A DNA stretch of 64,000 nucleotides from assembly GCA_015228815.1 (NCBI GenBank), contig JADGCV010000009.1, positions 55,679 through 119,678 of the forward strand, read 5' to 3'. Each line of letters begins with the position of its first letter. The stretch's first letter is position 1. The translations under genes were made by a program, and so were the position numbers. This document shows, in pieces, positions 18,478 to 27,784 of this stretch. Origin of the DNA: Magnetococcales bacterium (lineage in GTDB: Bacteria; Pseudomonadota; Magnetococcia; Magnetococcales; UBA8363). Under the pieces are notes generated by a model. The model had not been told where the DNA came from, searched no databases, and saw only the letters and a program-made list of their open reading frames with translations.

Positions 18478-18557
18478 GACATGTTCTCCTGAAGTATCAA
18501 TAGGTTGATGGAAAACAGGGCGGTGATGCCAGGATCATGTGACCTTCAATTGTTTCA

Positions 18558-19721
18558 TCAAGGTCGTTCTGGCGCTTCCCTGGCGGCGCCGGTTTCCTTG
18601 TCTTGGTGACCGTTGGCCAGGACCTTGACCGGCTCGGAAACATCAGGACTTCCCTTCTGAGGGGTGTCGATTTTTTTTGCCTCCGAAGGGGCTTTGGGAA
18701 TGGAGATGAATCCTGCCTTGCGCAAGATTTCCTGCCCGCCAACCCCCTGGACCCACTCGATGAAGGGTTGCAGCAAGGGAATCTGCTTGTCAAGAATGTA
18801 GAAATACAACGGGCGCGCCAGCGGATACAATCCCCTGATGGTAAAATGGGCCGTCGGAGGAAAACATTCCGTTTCTTTTTTTTCATCACGGGCGATACAG
18901 AGCGTCTTGACCGCGACCGTCACGGTTGCCATGCTGGTGAAACCAATACCACAAGGACTGTTGGCAATCTTTTCCAGCAACCGGTCGTTCTCCCGGATCG
19001 TGATCAGGCCGGGATGGAAATGATTGCGCTCATGAAACATTGTCTCCCGGAAATAAATATAGTCACCGGAATTGTTCTTGCGCGACATTCTCACGATCGC
19101 ATTGTCCGAACATCCCGGCACCGACACCCCAAGATCATTCCACCCTGAAAAGCCATCGTCGCGGCCAAAGAGACGGCCCAGCTGGTTCAAGGTGATACCG
19201 TTGAGGGGATTGGCCTTGTTGACGATGATGGAAAGGGCGTCATTGCCAATCACGAATTCCTTGGGTGGCGCCCCGGAACGTTGCTCGATCAAACGAATCT
19301 CCCTGTTCTTCAGCGATCGGGTGGTGACGGCGACATCGACATGGCCGTTGATCAGGGCGGCGATGCCGTTGCCGGAGCCGCCACCATTCACCTCGAAGAA
19401 CACCCCCGGATTGCCTTCCTGATAGACCTTGGTCCAGTCATTGACCACGCCGATCATGGCGTTGGATCCCTTGATACGAATCCGATTGACGCTGTTGACA
19501 GCGGCATCGGCGGTTGCGTGGATCCACACGGCCATCAGCCCAAGCGCCAGGACGAGGAACCATCCGTTTGCCACACGCACGATCGCGCCATGGCGCTCCC
19601 GCCACAACCGACAGGCGTGGTTGGCAATTTTTACATCGATGTCCCGAAAGGAAACGTTCACTCCATGGCATCCGAATCTCAGGAGACGGTTGATTCCAGG
19701 ACATCCTTGTCCATGTCGCAA
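18558..19721 (-). CDS. PstS-like phosphate-binding protein
   Basis: The product has a hydrophobic signal segment (WFLVLALGLMAVWIHATADA), then the PBP-like core IRIKGSNAMIGVVNDW...GGGSGNGIAALINGHVDVAVTTRSL, typical of phosphate-binding proteins. The C-terminus after GFISIPK is low complexity. Position 19661 (GTG, just after the upstream stop) is an alternative start. It may supply the binding protein missing from the pst operon at 11.3-14.9 kb, although its neighbours do not suggest phosphate control. Confidence 0.8.
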   Translation of the reverse strand: MRHGQGCPGINRLLRFGCHGVNVSFRDIDVKIANHACRLWRERHGAIVRVANGWFLVLALGLMAVWIHATADAAVNSVNRIRIKGSNAMIGVVNDWTKVYQEGNPGVFFEVNGGGSGNGIAALINGHVDVAVTTRSLKNREIRLIEQRSGAPPKEFVIGNDALSIIVNKANPLNGITLNQLGRLFGRDDGFSGWNDLGVSVPGCSDNAIVRMSRKNNSGDYIYFRETMFHERNHFHPGLITIRENDRLLEKIANSPCGIGFTSMATVTVAVKTLCIARDEKKETECFPPTAHFTIRGLYPLARPLYFYILDKQIPLLQPFIEWVQGVGGQEILRKAGFISIPKAPSEAKKIDTPQKGSPDVSEPVKVLANGHQDKETGAAREAPERP

Positions 19722-21901
19722 TGCAGATGGAGCGCGGCGTTCCCGGCCATCTCTGCGTCAAAGGATTGATTGGCGACGAAAATTTGCCGGATGGCACCAC
19801 CCAATCCATTCAGTGCCTGATACGACTCCCTGAAACGATCGCGATCAAAATGGGCAAAGGGTTCGTCCAGGATCAACATCTGGGACTGCGCCTGCGACCG
19901 GGCAGTCAGGGCCTGGGCCAACGCCAGACGCAGGGCAAGCATCAACTGTCGCCGCAGACCTCGTGAGGTCTCCGACAGATCGACAAAATCGTGTTTGACG
20001 GTGGAAAAAGCGAACAGATCCAGGTTTTCATCGATGCGCAAATGCTGGTAGCGGCCAAGGGTGAACAGTGGCGCCGTCCGGGCGATCAATCGCCGCAATT
20101 CGATACTGAAACCAAGGGCAATCTCTTTGGACGCCACCTGAATCAATTGACGTCCCATGCTCCGAACATCGATGCCATGGGAAATCCGCGTTTTTTGTTC
20201 CTTGAGGGACTGCAACCGTTCTTTCAGGGCCTGACTCCGTTCTTTGCGCTGCCGTTCGTTCTGGATTTCCTGTTTCAGATCTGTCAGAACCCCGGTCAGG
20301 GAATGAATCCGTTCATTATCCTGGCGTTGATCGTTATCCAGTTGTTGCAGCATACCCTCCAGGACCAGTTTCAGACGACCAAAATCGGAATTCCATTCAT
20401 TGAGCAGGTTTCCAAGGGCGGCATCATCGACAAGGTTGCGTCCCTGCGACTGTTGCCATTGTTGCAGGTGTTCCGACCAGGGAACCTGGTCGCCCAGTGA
20501 AACAAGCCGGGCGATATGCTGACACAGCGGCAATTGAGATGTCTCGGAAATGGTGGCGACCCGCTTTTCTTCTTCCTGGGCCCGCGATTCCAGCATGCTC
20601 CTGGCCTGTCCATACTGCGATTTCAGGGCGCTGTTCTTGATGATCTTCCCAAGCCCCAACAGGGAGATGATCAGAAAAAGGACGCCCAGGCCCATGGCGC
20701 CCTGAAGATGAAGGGGTTCCAGATTTCCGGCAAGTCCGGAAACGATCTTCCCGACCAGCGCGAATCGTGGATCCTGGGGTTCGAAGGTGAGGACAAAGCC
20801 CGTTCCACCGACCACAACGGCAAGGAAAAGAAACAACAAGAACAACACCAGTCCCGTGCGACTGCGACCCGAAGCGACCGTCACCGCCTCGGCAAGGCTG
20901 TTTCTTTCTCCGGCGAGGCTCTGGGCGTCGCTGCCGGAAAGCCAGTGGGAACGGCTTTTGCCATCCTGAATGCTTTTATCGACGATCGAATTGAAGGCAT
21001 TCAGGCTTTCCAGGGTGCGTTGCGTTTTTTCACGCAGTTTGGCGACGATGGCCGCCGCTTCCCCCAGATTCGAGGCTGAAAGGCCGACCAGGGCGTTTTG
21101 CAGATTTTTCAGGTTTTGATTCCAGAGCGAATACGATGCCTGGCGCCCCTGCTGGATGGTGGCGGAAAAAATGCTGGTCGCTCCCTTGTATCCGGAACCA
21201 AGACTGTTGATCTGTTGGGTTCGTTGGGAGACATCCTTTTCAAGGTTGCTCCGGTTGTCGGTCAGTTCGTCAAATTTTTGTTGTTTTTCCTCAAGCAATC
21301 CCGGCTTCAGGCCGATGGCGGCCAATTCCTCTTCCGTCCGTGTCGTTTCGGCGGCGATGCGTCCGATCTCTTCCCTTCCCGATTTGATTTCCGATTCGAA
21401 TTGGGAGGAAACGACGGCCAGATCCTCGACCCCGGCGACCATTCGGACGATCCCCTCGGGGTTTTCTCCTTCGGGGGCCCTCTGGGAAAGATAGATTGTC
21501 TCGATGAAATGATGAAACTCCATTCCCACCGCCCGTACCACGGCGGCATTGACCGCATCCAGTCCGTTTTCCAGGGCTTTGTCCACCCCTTCGGCATTGA
21601 GGCGGGCCTGCGGGGGATCCCGGCGGCTGAACTGGCGGTAGACCGAGAGATTGCGGCCATCCGAGGCTACGAAATCCAGGGAGACCCATCCGCTGGGATG
21701 CCCCCAATGAATGGCTTTCTGGATCTGGTCCCGATCCAGGTTGGCGGAGCGACCGAACAGGGCCAGACTGATCGTTTCGATGATGGCCGATTTTCCCGAT
21801 TCGTTGTCGCCGCTGATCAGAATGGTTCCCGTATGTGGAAACGAAAGATCAAGGCGGGTGAATTTAAGAATGTTTCCGGCTTGAAGGCGACGAATGATCA
21901 T
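19679..21901 (-). CDS. SMC/Rad50-like ATPase with two internal membrane helices
   Basis: The 740-residue protein starts MIIRRLQAGNILKFTRLDLSF and has Walker A SGDNESGKSAIIE, a Q-loop region ETIYLSQRAPEGE, long coiled-coil segments, and a C-terminal RGLRRQLMLALRLALAQAL signature with Walker B MLILDEPFAHFDRDR. Midway two hydrophobic helices (LVLFLLFLFLAVVVGGTGFVL and GAMGLGVLFLIISLLGLG) interrupt the coiled coil, as in YhaN-type proteins, so the ATPase is membrane-anchored. It overlaps the upstream small gene by four bases (ATGA). A nuclease subunit is not adjacent. Confidence 0.8.
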   Translation of the reverse strand: MIIRRLQAGNILKFTRLDLSFPHTGTILISGDNESGKSAIIETISLALFGRSANLDRDQIQKAIHWGHPSGWVSLDFVASDGRNLSVYRQFSRRDPPQARLNAEGVDKALENGLDAVNAAVVRAVGMEFHHFIETIYLSQRAPEGENPEGIVRMVAGVEDLAVVSSQFESEIKSGREEIGRIAAETTRTEEELAAIGLKPGLLEEKQQKFDELTDNRSNLEKDVSQRTQQINSLGSGYKGATSIFSATIQQGRQASYSLWNQNLKNLQNALVGLSASNLGEAAAIVAKLREKTQRTLESLNAFNSIVDKSIQDGKSRSHWLSGSDAQSLAGERNSLAEAVTVASGRSRTGLVLFLLFLFLAVVVGGTGFVLTFEPQDPRFALVGKIVSGLAGNLEPLHLQGAMGLGVLFLIISLLGLGKIIKNSALKSQYGQARSMLESRAQEEEKRVATISETSQLPLCQHIARLVSLGDQVPWSEHLQQWQQSQGRNLVDDAALGNLLNEWNSDFGRLKLVLEGMLQQLDNDQRQDNERIHSLTGVLTDLKQEIQNERQRKERSQALKERLQSLKEQKTRISHGIDVRSMGRQLIQVASKEIALGFSIELRRLIARTAPLFTLGRYQHLRIDENLDLFAFSTVKHDFVDLSETSRGLRRQLMLALRLALAQALTARSQAQSQMLILDEPFAHFDRDRFRESYQALNGLGGAIRQIFVANQSFDAEMAGNAALHLHCDMDKDVLESTVS

Positions 21902-22098
21902 TGCACATTCCCTCCCTGGGCAAGGCGTTCCAACACAAGCGCGCGTCCCTTCTCGAACAGATCGGCGTTGAAGGTGGTGTCCATGGCTTCAAGCCGCCGG
22001 CGCTCCCGGGTACAACATGCATCGAACGCGGCGCTTGGAGAAAGCAACCGGAAGGGGTGATCCGGTTGGGCCGTAGGGGAAGGTTGATTCTCGGACAT
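21898..22098 (-). CDS. Small protein coupled to the SMC-like ATPase
   Basis: The 66-residue product (MSENQPSP...FRLLSPSAAFDACCTRERRRLEAMDTTFNADLFEKGRALVLERLAQGGNVQ) is charged and has no motif I recognise. Its stop overlaps the ATPase start as ATGA, so the two are translationally coupled and may interact. The ATG at 22098 is preceded by GGGATAT. The frame is open further upstream to 22257, but that part looks non-coding. Confidence 0.6.
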   Translation of the reverse strand: MSENQPSPTAQPDHPFRLLSPSAAFDACCTRERRRLEAMDTTFNADLFEKGRALVLERLAQGGNVQ

Positions 22099-22295
22099 AG
22101 AAATATCCCACCATGATGTGTGACACCCCGCGACGGGGGCAGGAATAATGGAACCGGCAGTGACAGTTTCACCGTTTCGCGACTGATGGAGACATGTCGG
22201 CGCGGGATCCGTGCAGTCATAGTGTACTCGAAGGTTGCCTCCGGTAAACAGGATCAACGTGGCGCGGGGTGAAAAATGTGGTCATCCACGGCCTT

Positions 22296-23435
22296 TCACC
22301 CGGTCGATGGCATGGGCTGGATCAATGTGACCGGGGCATATCCGCTTCCCGGTTCACGCAAGGTGGTCATCTGTCCCTGATAGATGCGGGCGCCGATGCC
22401 CAGGATGCGGCGGCGGTAGACGAAAAACCGGAAATCGATCTTGACCGGCTGTTCCCGATCGGGACATCTGGTCTGCGACGGGGGCGCCAGACGTTGCACC
22501 AGGGTTTCTCCGGCGTTCAGGGCATCGAACCGGGTGCGGGAGATGGTGCGCCCCAGCAATACCCCTTTGCCGCCGTGGGAGGCGAAGGGCTTGAACACCC
22601 AGTGCCGCCGGTCACGCCACAACTGGACCGGATCCTCCCTGGCCATGAGACGGGTTCTGGGAACGAGTTCCAGCAATAATTCCCGTTGTCCGGGGGCAAG
22701 TCCCAGACCGGCCAGAAACTCCGGATCGCTCCACTGGATCATGCGCCGCTTGTCGGAGAGCAGGCCATAGACGCGCGGATTGGGGGTCAGGCACACCCGT
22801 CGTTCGAGCCATGCGGCGCGAACATGGGACATGGCCGCGGATTCAAGGTAAAAATCGCAATGGCGATTGTAGATCATCTCCACCCGTTTTCCCTGATGCA
22901 TCAGAAAACCATCCCTGACTTCGAGTGCCTCGGGGGCGACCACCGCCGACGGGATGCCTACCGCGACGAATTGGCCGCAAAACGCCTGCATTTCATCATA
23001 AAGAAATTGTTTCTCCGGTTCTTCATCCAGTATGACCAGATATTCGGGGCGATTTTTTCGACCTTGTGAAAACAGACGCATCTCTTCCATGAAGGAATCG
23101 AGGATGCGATTGCGTCGTCCGTGGAATGAAAAAGGTGAAGCGCCCAGTTTTTGTTGTGCCTGCCAGGCCAGCAAGGCCCCACCGGCGTTGGTGTTGACCT
23201 CGATCAACCGGGGTCCTTCGGGGGTGATGTGAAAATCATACCCCATCATGACTGCGTCGTGACCCGGATCCAGGCGCGCGCTTTCGGGAAGGATGGGGGT
23301 GACACGTTGGCGATATTGGGGAAGGCGCTGCACATCGTAAAGCGCGCGGATGAGACGGATCATGGTGCGGACCCGATCCCGCGAAAGCGTTATCGGACAG
23401 TGGGCCGCCTTGGGTTCGGTCATGGGATCACGCAT
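22296..23435 (-). CDS. ATP-grasp-like protein of unknown substrate
   Basis: The roughly 379-residue protein contains YDFHITPEGPRLIEVNTNAGGALLAW in its N-terminal half. It also has HWVFKPFASHGGKGVLLGRTI and VKIDFRFFVYRRRILGIGARIYQGQMT near the C-terminus, resembling ATP-grasp nucleotide-binding and glycine-rich-loop elements in a permuted order. The substrate is unknown. I chose the ATG at 23435 because it overlaps the MFS stop (ATGCGTGA). The longer frame to 23504 would lie deep inside that gene. Confidence 0.6.
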   Translation of the reverse strand: MRDPMTEPKAAHCPITLSRDRVRTMIRLIRALYDVQRLPQYRQRVTPILPESARLDPGHDAVMMGYDFHITPEGPRLIEVNTNAGGALLAWQAQQKLGASPFSFHGRRNRILDSFMEEMRLFSQGRKNRPEYLVILDEEPEKQFLYDEMQAFCGQFVAVGIPSAVVAPEALEVRDGFLMHQGKRVEMIYNRHCDFYLESAAMSHVRAAWLERRVCLTPNPRVYGLLSDKRRMIQWSDPEFLAGLGLAPGQRELLLELVPRTRLMAREDPVQLWRDRRHWVFKPFASHGGKGVLLGRTISRTRFDALNAGETLVQRLAPPSQTRCPDREQPVKIDFRFFVYRRRILGIGARIYQGQMTTLREPGSGYAPVTLIQPMPSTG

Positions 23436-24618
23436 TGTCGTCACGGTCGGGTTGCTGAAAAGAATCCGGAGGTTCGGGCCGTTCCCGTTCGAACCACCGG
23501 GCATGCCGCAGGGCGGCGAAGGTTCCTCCCAGGGCGACTGCCGTCATGAGGGTGAAGAGGGCCGGGGCACCGATGGCGTCGAAGAGCCATCCCGAAACCA
23601 GGAGTCCCGTACCGAGTCCGGCGCCATAGGAAATAGAGGAAAACCAGCTTTGGGCCGTGGCGCGATACCGCGGATGCGCCGTTTCGAACACCCGGCGGAT
23701 GGCGGCGATGTGAAAGGTTCCGAACGTGAAGGCATGCAGGACCTGGCCCAGAATGAGAAACGGCCAGGACAGGGTCAGTGCGTAAATTCCCCAGCGCGCC
23801 ACCCCCAGGATCAGGGAACCGATCAGGACCCGGGAAACACCGAAACGCCTTAGAATGACGTTGGATCCCGCCAGGATCACGATTTCGGCCAACACCCCGA
23901 GGGACCAGAGAAAGCCGATCGACGTCTTTGAAAACCCGTTGTTCTCCAGATGAATCGACATGAAACCATAATAGGCGCCATGGGACAGCTGCATCAGGAG
24001 GCCCATGAGATTGAACCAGAAGACGCTGGCCGGGGAAAACAGTCGCGGCGGTGGCGCGTGGGGATGATGATGACACGGCTCGGCATCGGGAAGCGTGACT
24101 GCGATCAGGGTTTGCAGAAAAAGAAAGAGGGAAAGGGCTGCGGGAACGAGCCACAATCCCAGATGGTCGGTCAATGGGCCCAGGCCCAGTGCCAGGACGA
24201 TGAATCCTCCCGAGCCCCAGAGGCGGATCCGTCCGTAATCCCAATGATGACGGGTGACGGTTTCCATGGCGGTGGTTTCGACGAGGGCGATCGAGCCGAC
24301 ATGGAAAAAATGGAGCAGGGCAACCCCAAAGGCCAACACCAATAGAGAGGCCGGATCGAAAAAAAACAATCCCGAGGCGACGAGCGCTCCCAGGGAGGTG
24401 GCGACGATGATGCCACGGCGGAAATCGCCACGATCGGCCAATCGCCCCCAGACGGGCGGGCCCAACAGTTTGATGGCCATCGAAAGGGCGGTCACGAGAC
24501 CGATGGCCGCCGGTCCATGTCCGATGTGGGACATGAACAGCGGCCAGTAGGGCATCCAGACCCCCAGGGTGGCGAAGTAGAAGGTATAGAATCCCGCCAG
24601 GGAGATGTAGGAGTTCAA
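23428..24618 (-). CDS. MFS transporter (3-phenylpropionate/HcaT-like)
   Basis: The 396-residue protein has about 12 hydrophobic helices. The MFS loop motif is GRLADRGDFRR and the N-terminus is FYFATLGVWMPYWPLFM, characteristic of the HcaT/nucleoside-symporter-like MFS group. A histidine-rich cytosolic loop (CHHHPHAPPPR) separates the halves. It is translationally coupled to the following ATP-grasp-like gene and lies 24 bp after the DUF2782 gene. The substrate is unknown. Confidence 0.82.
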   Translation of the reverse strand: MNSYISLAGFYTFYFATLGVWMPYWPLFMSHIGHGPAAIGLVTALSMAIKLLGPPVWGRLADRGDFRRGIIVATSLGALVASGLFFFDPASLLVLAFGVALLHFFHVGSIALVETTAMETVTRHHWDYGRIRLWGSGGFIVLALGLGPLTDHLGLWLVPAALSLFLFLQTLIAVTLPDAEPCHHHPHAPPPRLFSPASVFWFNLMGLLMQLSHGAYYGFMSIHLENNGFSKTSIGFLWSLGVLAEIVILAGSNVILRRFGVSRVLIGSLILGVARWGIYALTLSWPFLILGQVLHAFTFGTFHIAAIRRVFETAHPRYRATAQSWFSSISYGAGLGTGLLVSGWLFDAIGAPALFTLMTAVALGGTFAALRHARWFERERPEPPDSFQQPDRDDNA

Positions 24619-24642
24619 GGGGTCATGAACCCGGAGCCAGGG

Positions 24643-25044
24643 TCAAAAACGGAACAGAACCCATTGCGGGACCATCAGGCGGGGCTCGTGGCCATGGAAT
24701 TTGGAATCGAACAGACCATCGCCGTTGGTATCGATCAGGAGGTACGGCCGACCGTTGGCGGGGATGACCTGGAGTTGAAACACCGAGCCGTTGATGATGA
24801 ATTCGAAAACCTGATTGCCCTGTTCATCCTCGTATTTGCGCACGACCGTCTCGGGGCCGGCGATTTCATTGGATAAATCCTCGCGAAACTGCGTCGCCAG
24901 TGCCCCCTTGTGGGGGATGGGATGACCTTTTTCCAGGATGACCGGTTCTTCGGCCAGGGCGACCGAAAAGGAGGTCAGGAAAAAAAGGACGGGCGACAGT
25001 ATCCGCCAGGATGAATTCCACTCCGGACGAAGACGGTTGATCAT
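24643..25044 (-). CDS. DUF2782 family exported protein
   Basis: After a signal peptide (ILSPVLFFLTSFSVALAEEP), the mature part reads TVVRKYEDEQGNQVFEFIINGSVFQLQVIPANGRPYLLIDTNGDGLFD and ends PQWVLFRF, the DUF2782 pattern. It is a small periplasmic protein of unknown role. ATG 25044 is preferred over 25092 because the signal peptide is then of normal length. It is the first gene of a probable operon with the MFS and ATP-grasp-like genes. Confidence 0.85.
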   Translation of the reverse strand: MINRLRPEWNSSWRILSPVLFFLTSFSVALAEEPVILEKGHPIPHKGALATQFREDLSNEIAGPETVVRKYEDEQGNQVFEFIINGSVFQLQVIPANGRPYLLIDTNGDGLFDSKFHGHEPRLMVPQWVLFRF

Positions 25045-25378
25045 GAGGGTTCCGGGCTCCTTGGCTGTATGGCGTGCATGAGAATTGCGCATGAGGCACG
25101 GTTCTCATTGTGCGGTTTCCTCAAGGTCCATGGCAAGGGGCAATCCGCTGATTGTCGGCGGCAAATGATTTGTCCGGTCTTGTGACACATGATTAATCCG
25201 GTTTCCACTTCACCCGAAGCCAGATTCCCTCGTGGTTTTCGTGGGAATCTTTAAGGATCTGCGCCAACACATGTGCGCCAAAAGTCCCCAACCCCACCGC
25301 CAAGGCGGCGTTGATGCACCCCAGGAGGATGAATCGTTGTGCTTGATCCCTGTCGGTCATGTGGCTGGGTTCATGTCA
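25045..25378. other. Intergenic region with a fragment of the dispersed repeat
   Basis: The 334-bp stretch contains CCACTTCACCCGAAGCCAGATTCCC near 25205, resembling the CATTTCACCCGAAGC module of the dispersed repeats at 10.4 and 18.0 kb, followed by a GGGAATC inverted partner. I see no credible gene. Confidence 0.45.
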
Positions 25379-27262
25379 TCAAAAGGTTTCAAATTCTTCA
25401 TCTGCCGGAGCGGCAAGGGCCTGGGTTGTGGTTCTGTTCATAATTTTTGCGGGCTGGTGAGATGACGCACGATGGGCTGCTGTGCGACGTGTCGGTACCG
25501 CCGGGTTTCTGGTACCGCCTACATTGAACATGCCCACCGCCCCCTGTAAATTTTGTGCGTTGGACAACAGTTCGGTCACCGAAGATTCCATCCGGGAAAC
25601 GGCAACGGCATTTTGTTGAATGGCTTGATCCAACTGTTGCATGGCTTGGCTGATCTGATTGGCCCCCTGGGATTGTTCACCGCTGGAGGCGGAAATTTCC
25701 AAAACAAGTTCCGAGGTTTTCTGGATATCGGGAACCAGTTTGTTGATGATGTTTCCCGCCCGCTCCGCCACCTGGACACTGGCCCCGGAAAGCTGACTGA
25801 TTTCACCTGCCGCCAATTGGCTCCGTTCCGCCAGTTTGCGTACTTCCGCCGCGACTACGGCAAATCCCTTGCCATGTTCCCCTGCCCGGGCCGCTTCGAT
25901 GGCGGCATTCAAGGCCAGCAGATTGGTCTGGCGGGCGATTTCCTCGATGATGGAAATCTTTCCGGCGATTTCCTTCATGGCGTTGACCGCCTGTGATACC
26001 GCAGCGCCCCCTTCCTCGGCATCCTTGGCCGCCTGCCGGGCAATCGTTTCGGTCTGCTTGGCGTTGTCGGTGTTTTGTTGGATATTGGCCGACATTTGTT
26101 CCATGGAGGCGGAGGTCTCTTCCACCGCGGCGGCCTGACTGGAGGCCCCCTGCGAAATCGTCTGTGCCACCTGGGTCAAGTCACCGGCCCCCTCGTTCAC
26201 CGCATTGGTGGCCTGCTGCACCGACGCAATCACTCCCCTCAATTTGGTGGTCATTCCGGCCATGGAGTTGAACAAACGGCCAATTTCATCGCTGCGGTCC
26301 ATGCTGCAACTGATGCTCAAATCCCCATCCGCCAAACGACCAAACAATCCGCCACACTGATTCAACGGACCCACGATGTTGCGTGACAGCACCACGGCGG
26401 ACATCAACCCGACAATCAAGGCAACAATACCGAAAAAGACCATTTCCCGAATCGCCAGGGTCGCTTCGTCGATCAGGGTTGTCCTGATTTCGAGCATCAT
26501 CTGATCGGAACCCTTTTGGCTCCCATGGCCCTTTTCGACCTGTTCCATCCGTGTATCCACCCCCTCTGCCGCCTGGTCGAATTGTGTTTCCAAACGTTGT
26601 GTTTCGGTATCATGTTGGATCAACGCTTCGCCATTGGCGATCACTTTGGCAATGGCAGGTTGTTTCGCAGCCAAGGGTTTCAACGCATCCTGATCTTTTT
26701 TTACAAGAATTTCATATCGTTCGAGACCGGTATAGCTGAAATCGTTTACCGCCATCGCATAGTGCCATAATAGTTGTACCTCCGCGGCACCTATTTGTTT
26801 TTCAAGTGCCGTGACCGCCTCGGTGACGGAAGCATCCAATACGTCCATCAATTCGAGCTGTTTCCTTGTGCGCTCCGTCAGGTCCGTGCCGATTTTTCCA
26901 AGGGTGGAAAGTGTGTCCGCGATTTTTGTTCCTTCACCCTCGGAAAGAAATTGCGACCGCGTCAGATTGTCGAGACTTCCTTTTGATTCTTCGGAACTTT
27001 TCCGGAGTCGTTCCAACCCTTCCCGTTGGCGTTCGGGATGATAGTTGTGACTGGCCTCGGCGGTCCCCCAAATGATCTCCAAATAATTGATGCGAAGTTC
27101 CATCGCACCATCCGCGGCCAACGCGGCACGCTCCAGATCTTCCTGAACCAATGATCGAATGTGCCGGGCCGCGTTGGTGCTTAACCAGGATGATACTATT
27201 AATAATAAAATAACCAACGAAAAACTTGCTGTTAGTTTGCTTTTGATGCTCATGTTCATCAT
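25379..27262 (-). CDS. Methyl-accepting chemotaxis protein
   Basis: The protein of about 627 residues has an N-terminal membrane helix ([17 protein letters not shown]), a periplasmic helical sensor region of about 240 residues of the 4HB type, a second helix ([18 protein letters not shown]), a HAMP domain ([24 protein letters not shown]) and a long cytosolic signalling domain. The hairpin tip is [21 protein letters not shown]. It relays ligand or redox signals to CheA/CheW. GGAG precedes several clustered ATGs (27262, 27259, 27253). No che genes are adjacent. Confidence 0.93.
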   Translation of the reverse strand: MMNMSIKSKLTASFSLVILLLIVSSWLSTNAARHIRSLVQEDLERAALAADGAMELRINYLEIIWGTAEASHNYHPERQREGLERLRKSSEESKGSLDNLTRSQFLSEGEGTKIADTLSTLGKIGTDLTERTRKQLELMDVLDASVTEAVTALEKQIGAAEVQLLWHYAMAVNDFSYTGLERYEILVKKDQDALKPLAAKQPAIAKVIANGEALIQHDTETQRLETQFDQAAEGVDTRMEQVEKGHGSQKGSDQMMLEIRTTLIDEATLAIREMVFFGIVALIVGLMSAVVLSRNIVGPLNQCGGLFGRLADGDLSISCSMDRSDEIGRLFNSMAGMTTKLRGVIASVQQATNAVNEGAGDLTQVAQTISQGASSQAAAVEETSASMEQMSANIQQNTDNAKQTETIARQAAKDAEEGGAAVSQAVNAMKEIAGKISIIEEIARQTNLLALNAAIEAARAGEHGKGFAVVAAEVRKLAERSQLAAGEISQLSGASVQVAERAGNIINKLVPDIQKTSELVLEISASSGEQSQGANQISQAMQQLDQAIQQNAVAVSRMESSVTELLSNAQNLQGAVGMFNVGGTRNPAVPTRRTAAHRASSHQPAKIMNRTTTQALAAPADEEFETF

Positions 27263-27413
27263 TTTCTCCAAACTGAGCGTTGACTTCAGGCGCCAAACCT
27301 GGATGTAAACAGTTGTTTATTTGCGATATATATTTCTTTAATTTTTACATGAACCAACAGAAACCCATTTTAAGTGTATTCTGACTGTTGAGTCAAATAG
27401 GAATCCGTTCATG

Positions 27414-27613
27414 TTGCAAGCTGTGTGACGCCGCATGGAATCCTGTCCCTCTTTGAAAAATCTGCGTCCATCCGCGAAATCCGCGGATTCACGACATACC
27501 CTCCGTATTCCACATACGCTTCATGAACTTTTCTTCTGTGCGATCCGCGGATTTCGCAGATTCGCGCAGATTCAAGACGAAGGATTCTATGCGGCGTCAT
27601 ACAGTTTACAACA
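27414..27613. repeat. Large imperfect inverted repeat (arms about 72 bp)
   Basis: The left arm (27414-27488) runs from GTTGCAAGCTGTGTGACGCC to GCGAAATCCGCGGAT. The right arm (27542-27613) is its inverted, roughly 80% identical partner. The GCGAAATCCGCGGAT core resembles intergenic repeats found in many environmental proteobacteria. The element fills the middle of the 513-bp gap (27272-27784) between the MCP and adhesin genes. It could be a MITE-like insertion. Apart from it the gap only holds the adhesin's upstream region. Confidence 0.7.
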
Positions 27614-27784
27614 TGAGCGATCCGGTTTCCAACGCGGCGTATATGTAACCGTTCATATATTGCAGTAGTTTCATGAAGTTGTTTATTGACCCTTGTCAAT
27701 ACGTCATGGATTTATTTTGGAGAAATATTGGAGGTTTTGTATTCTTCAAAAATTTCCCTGAGTTTATTTTCGAGAGAATCACCG

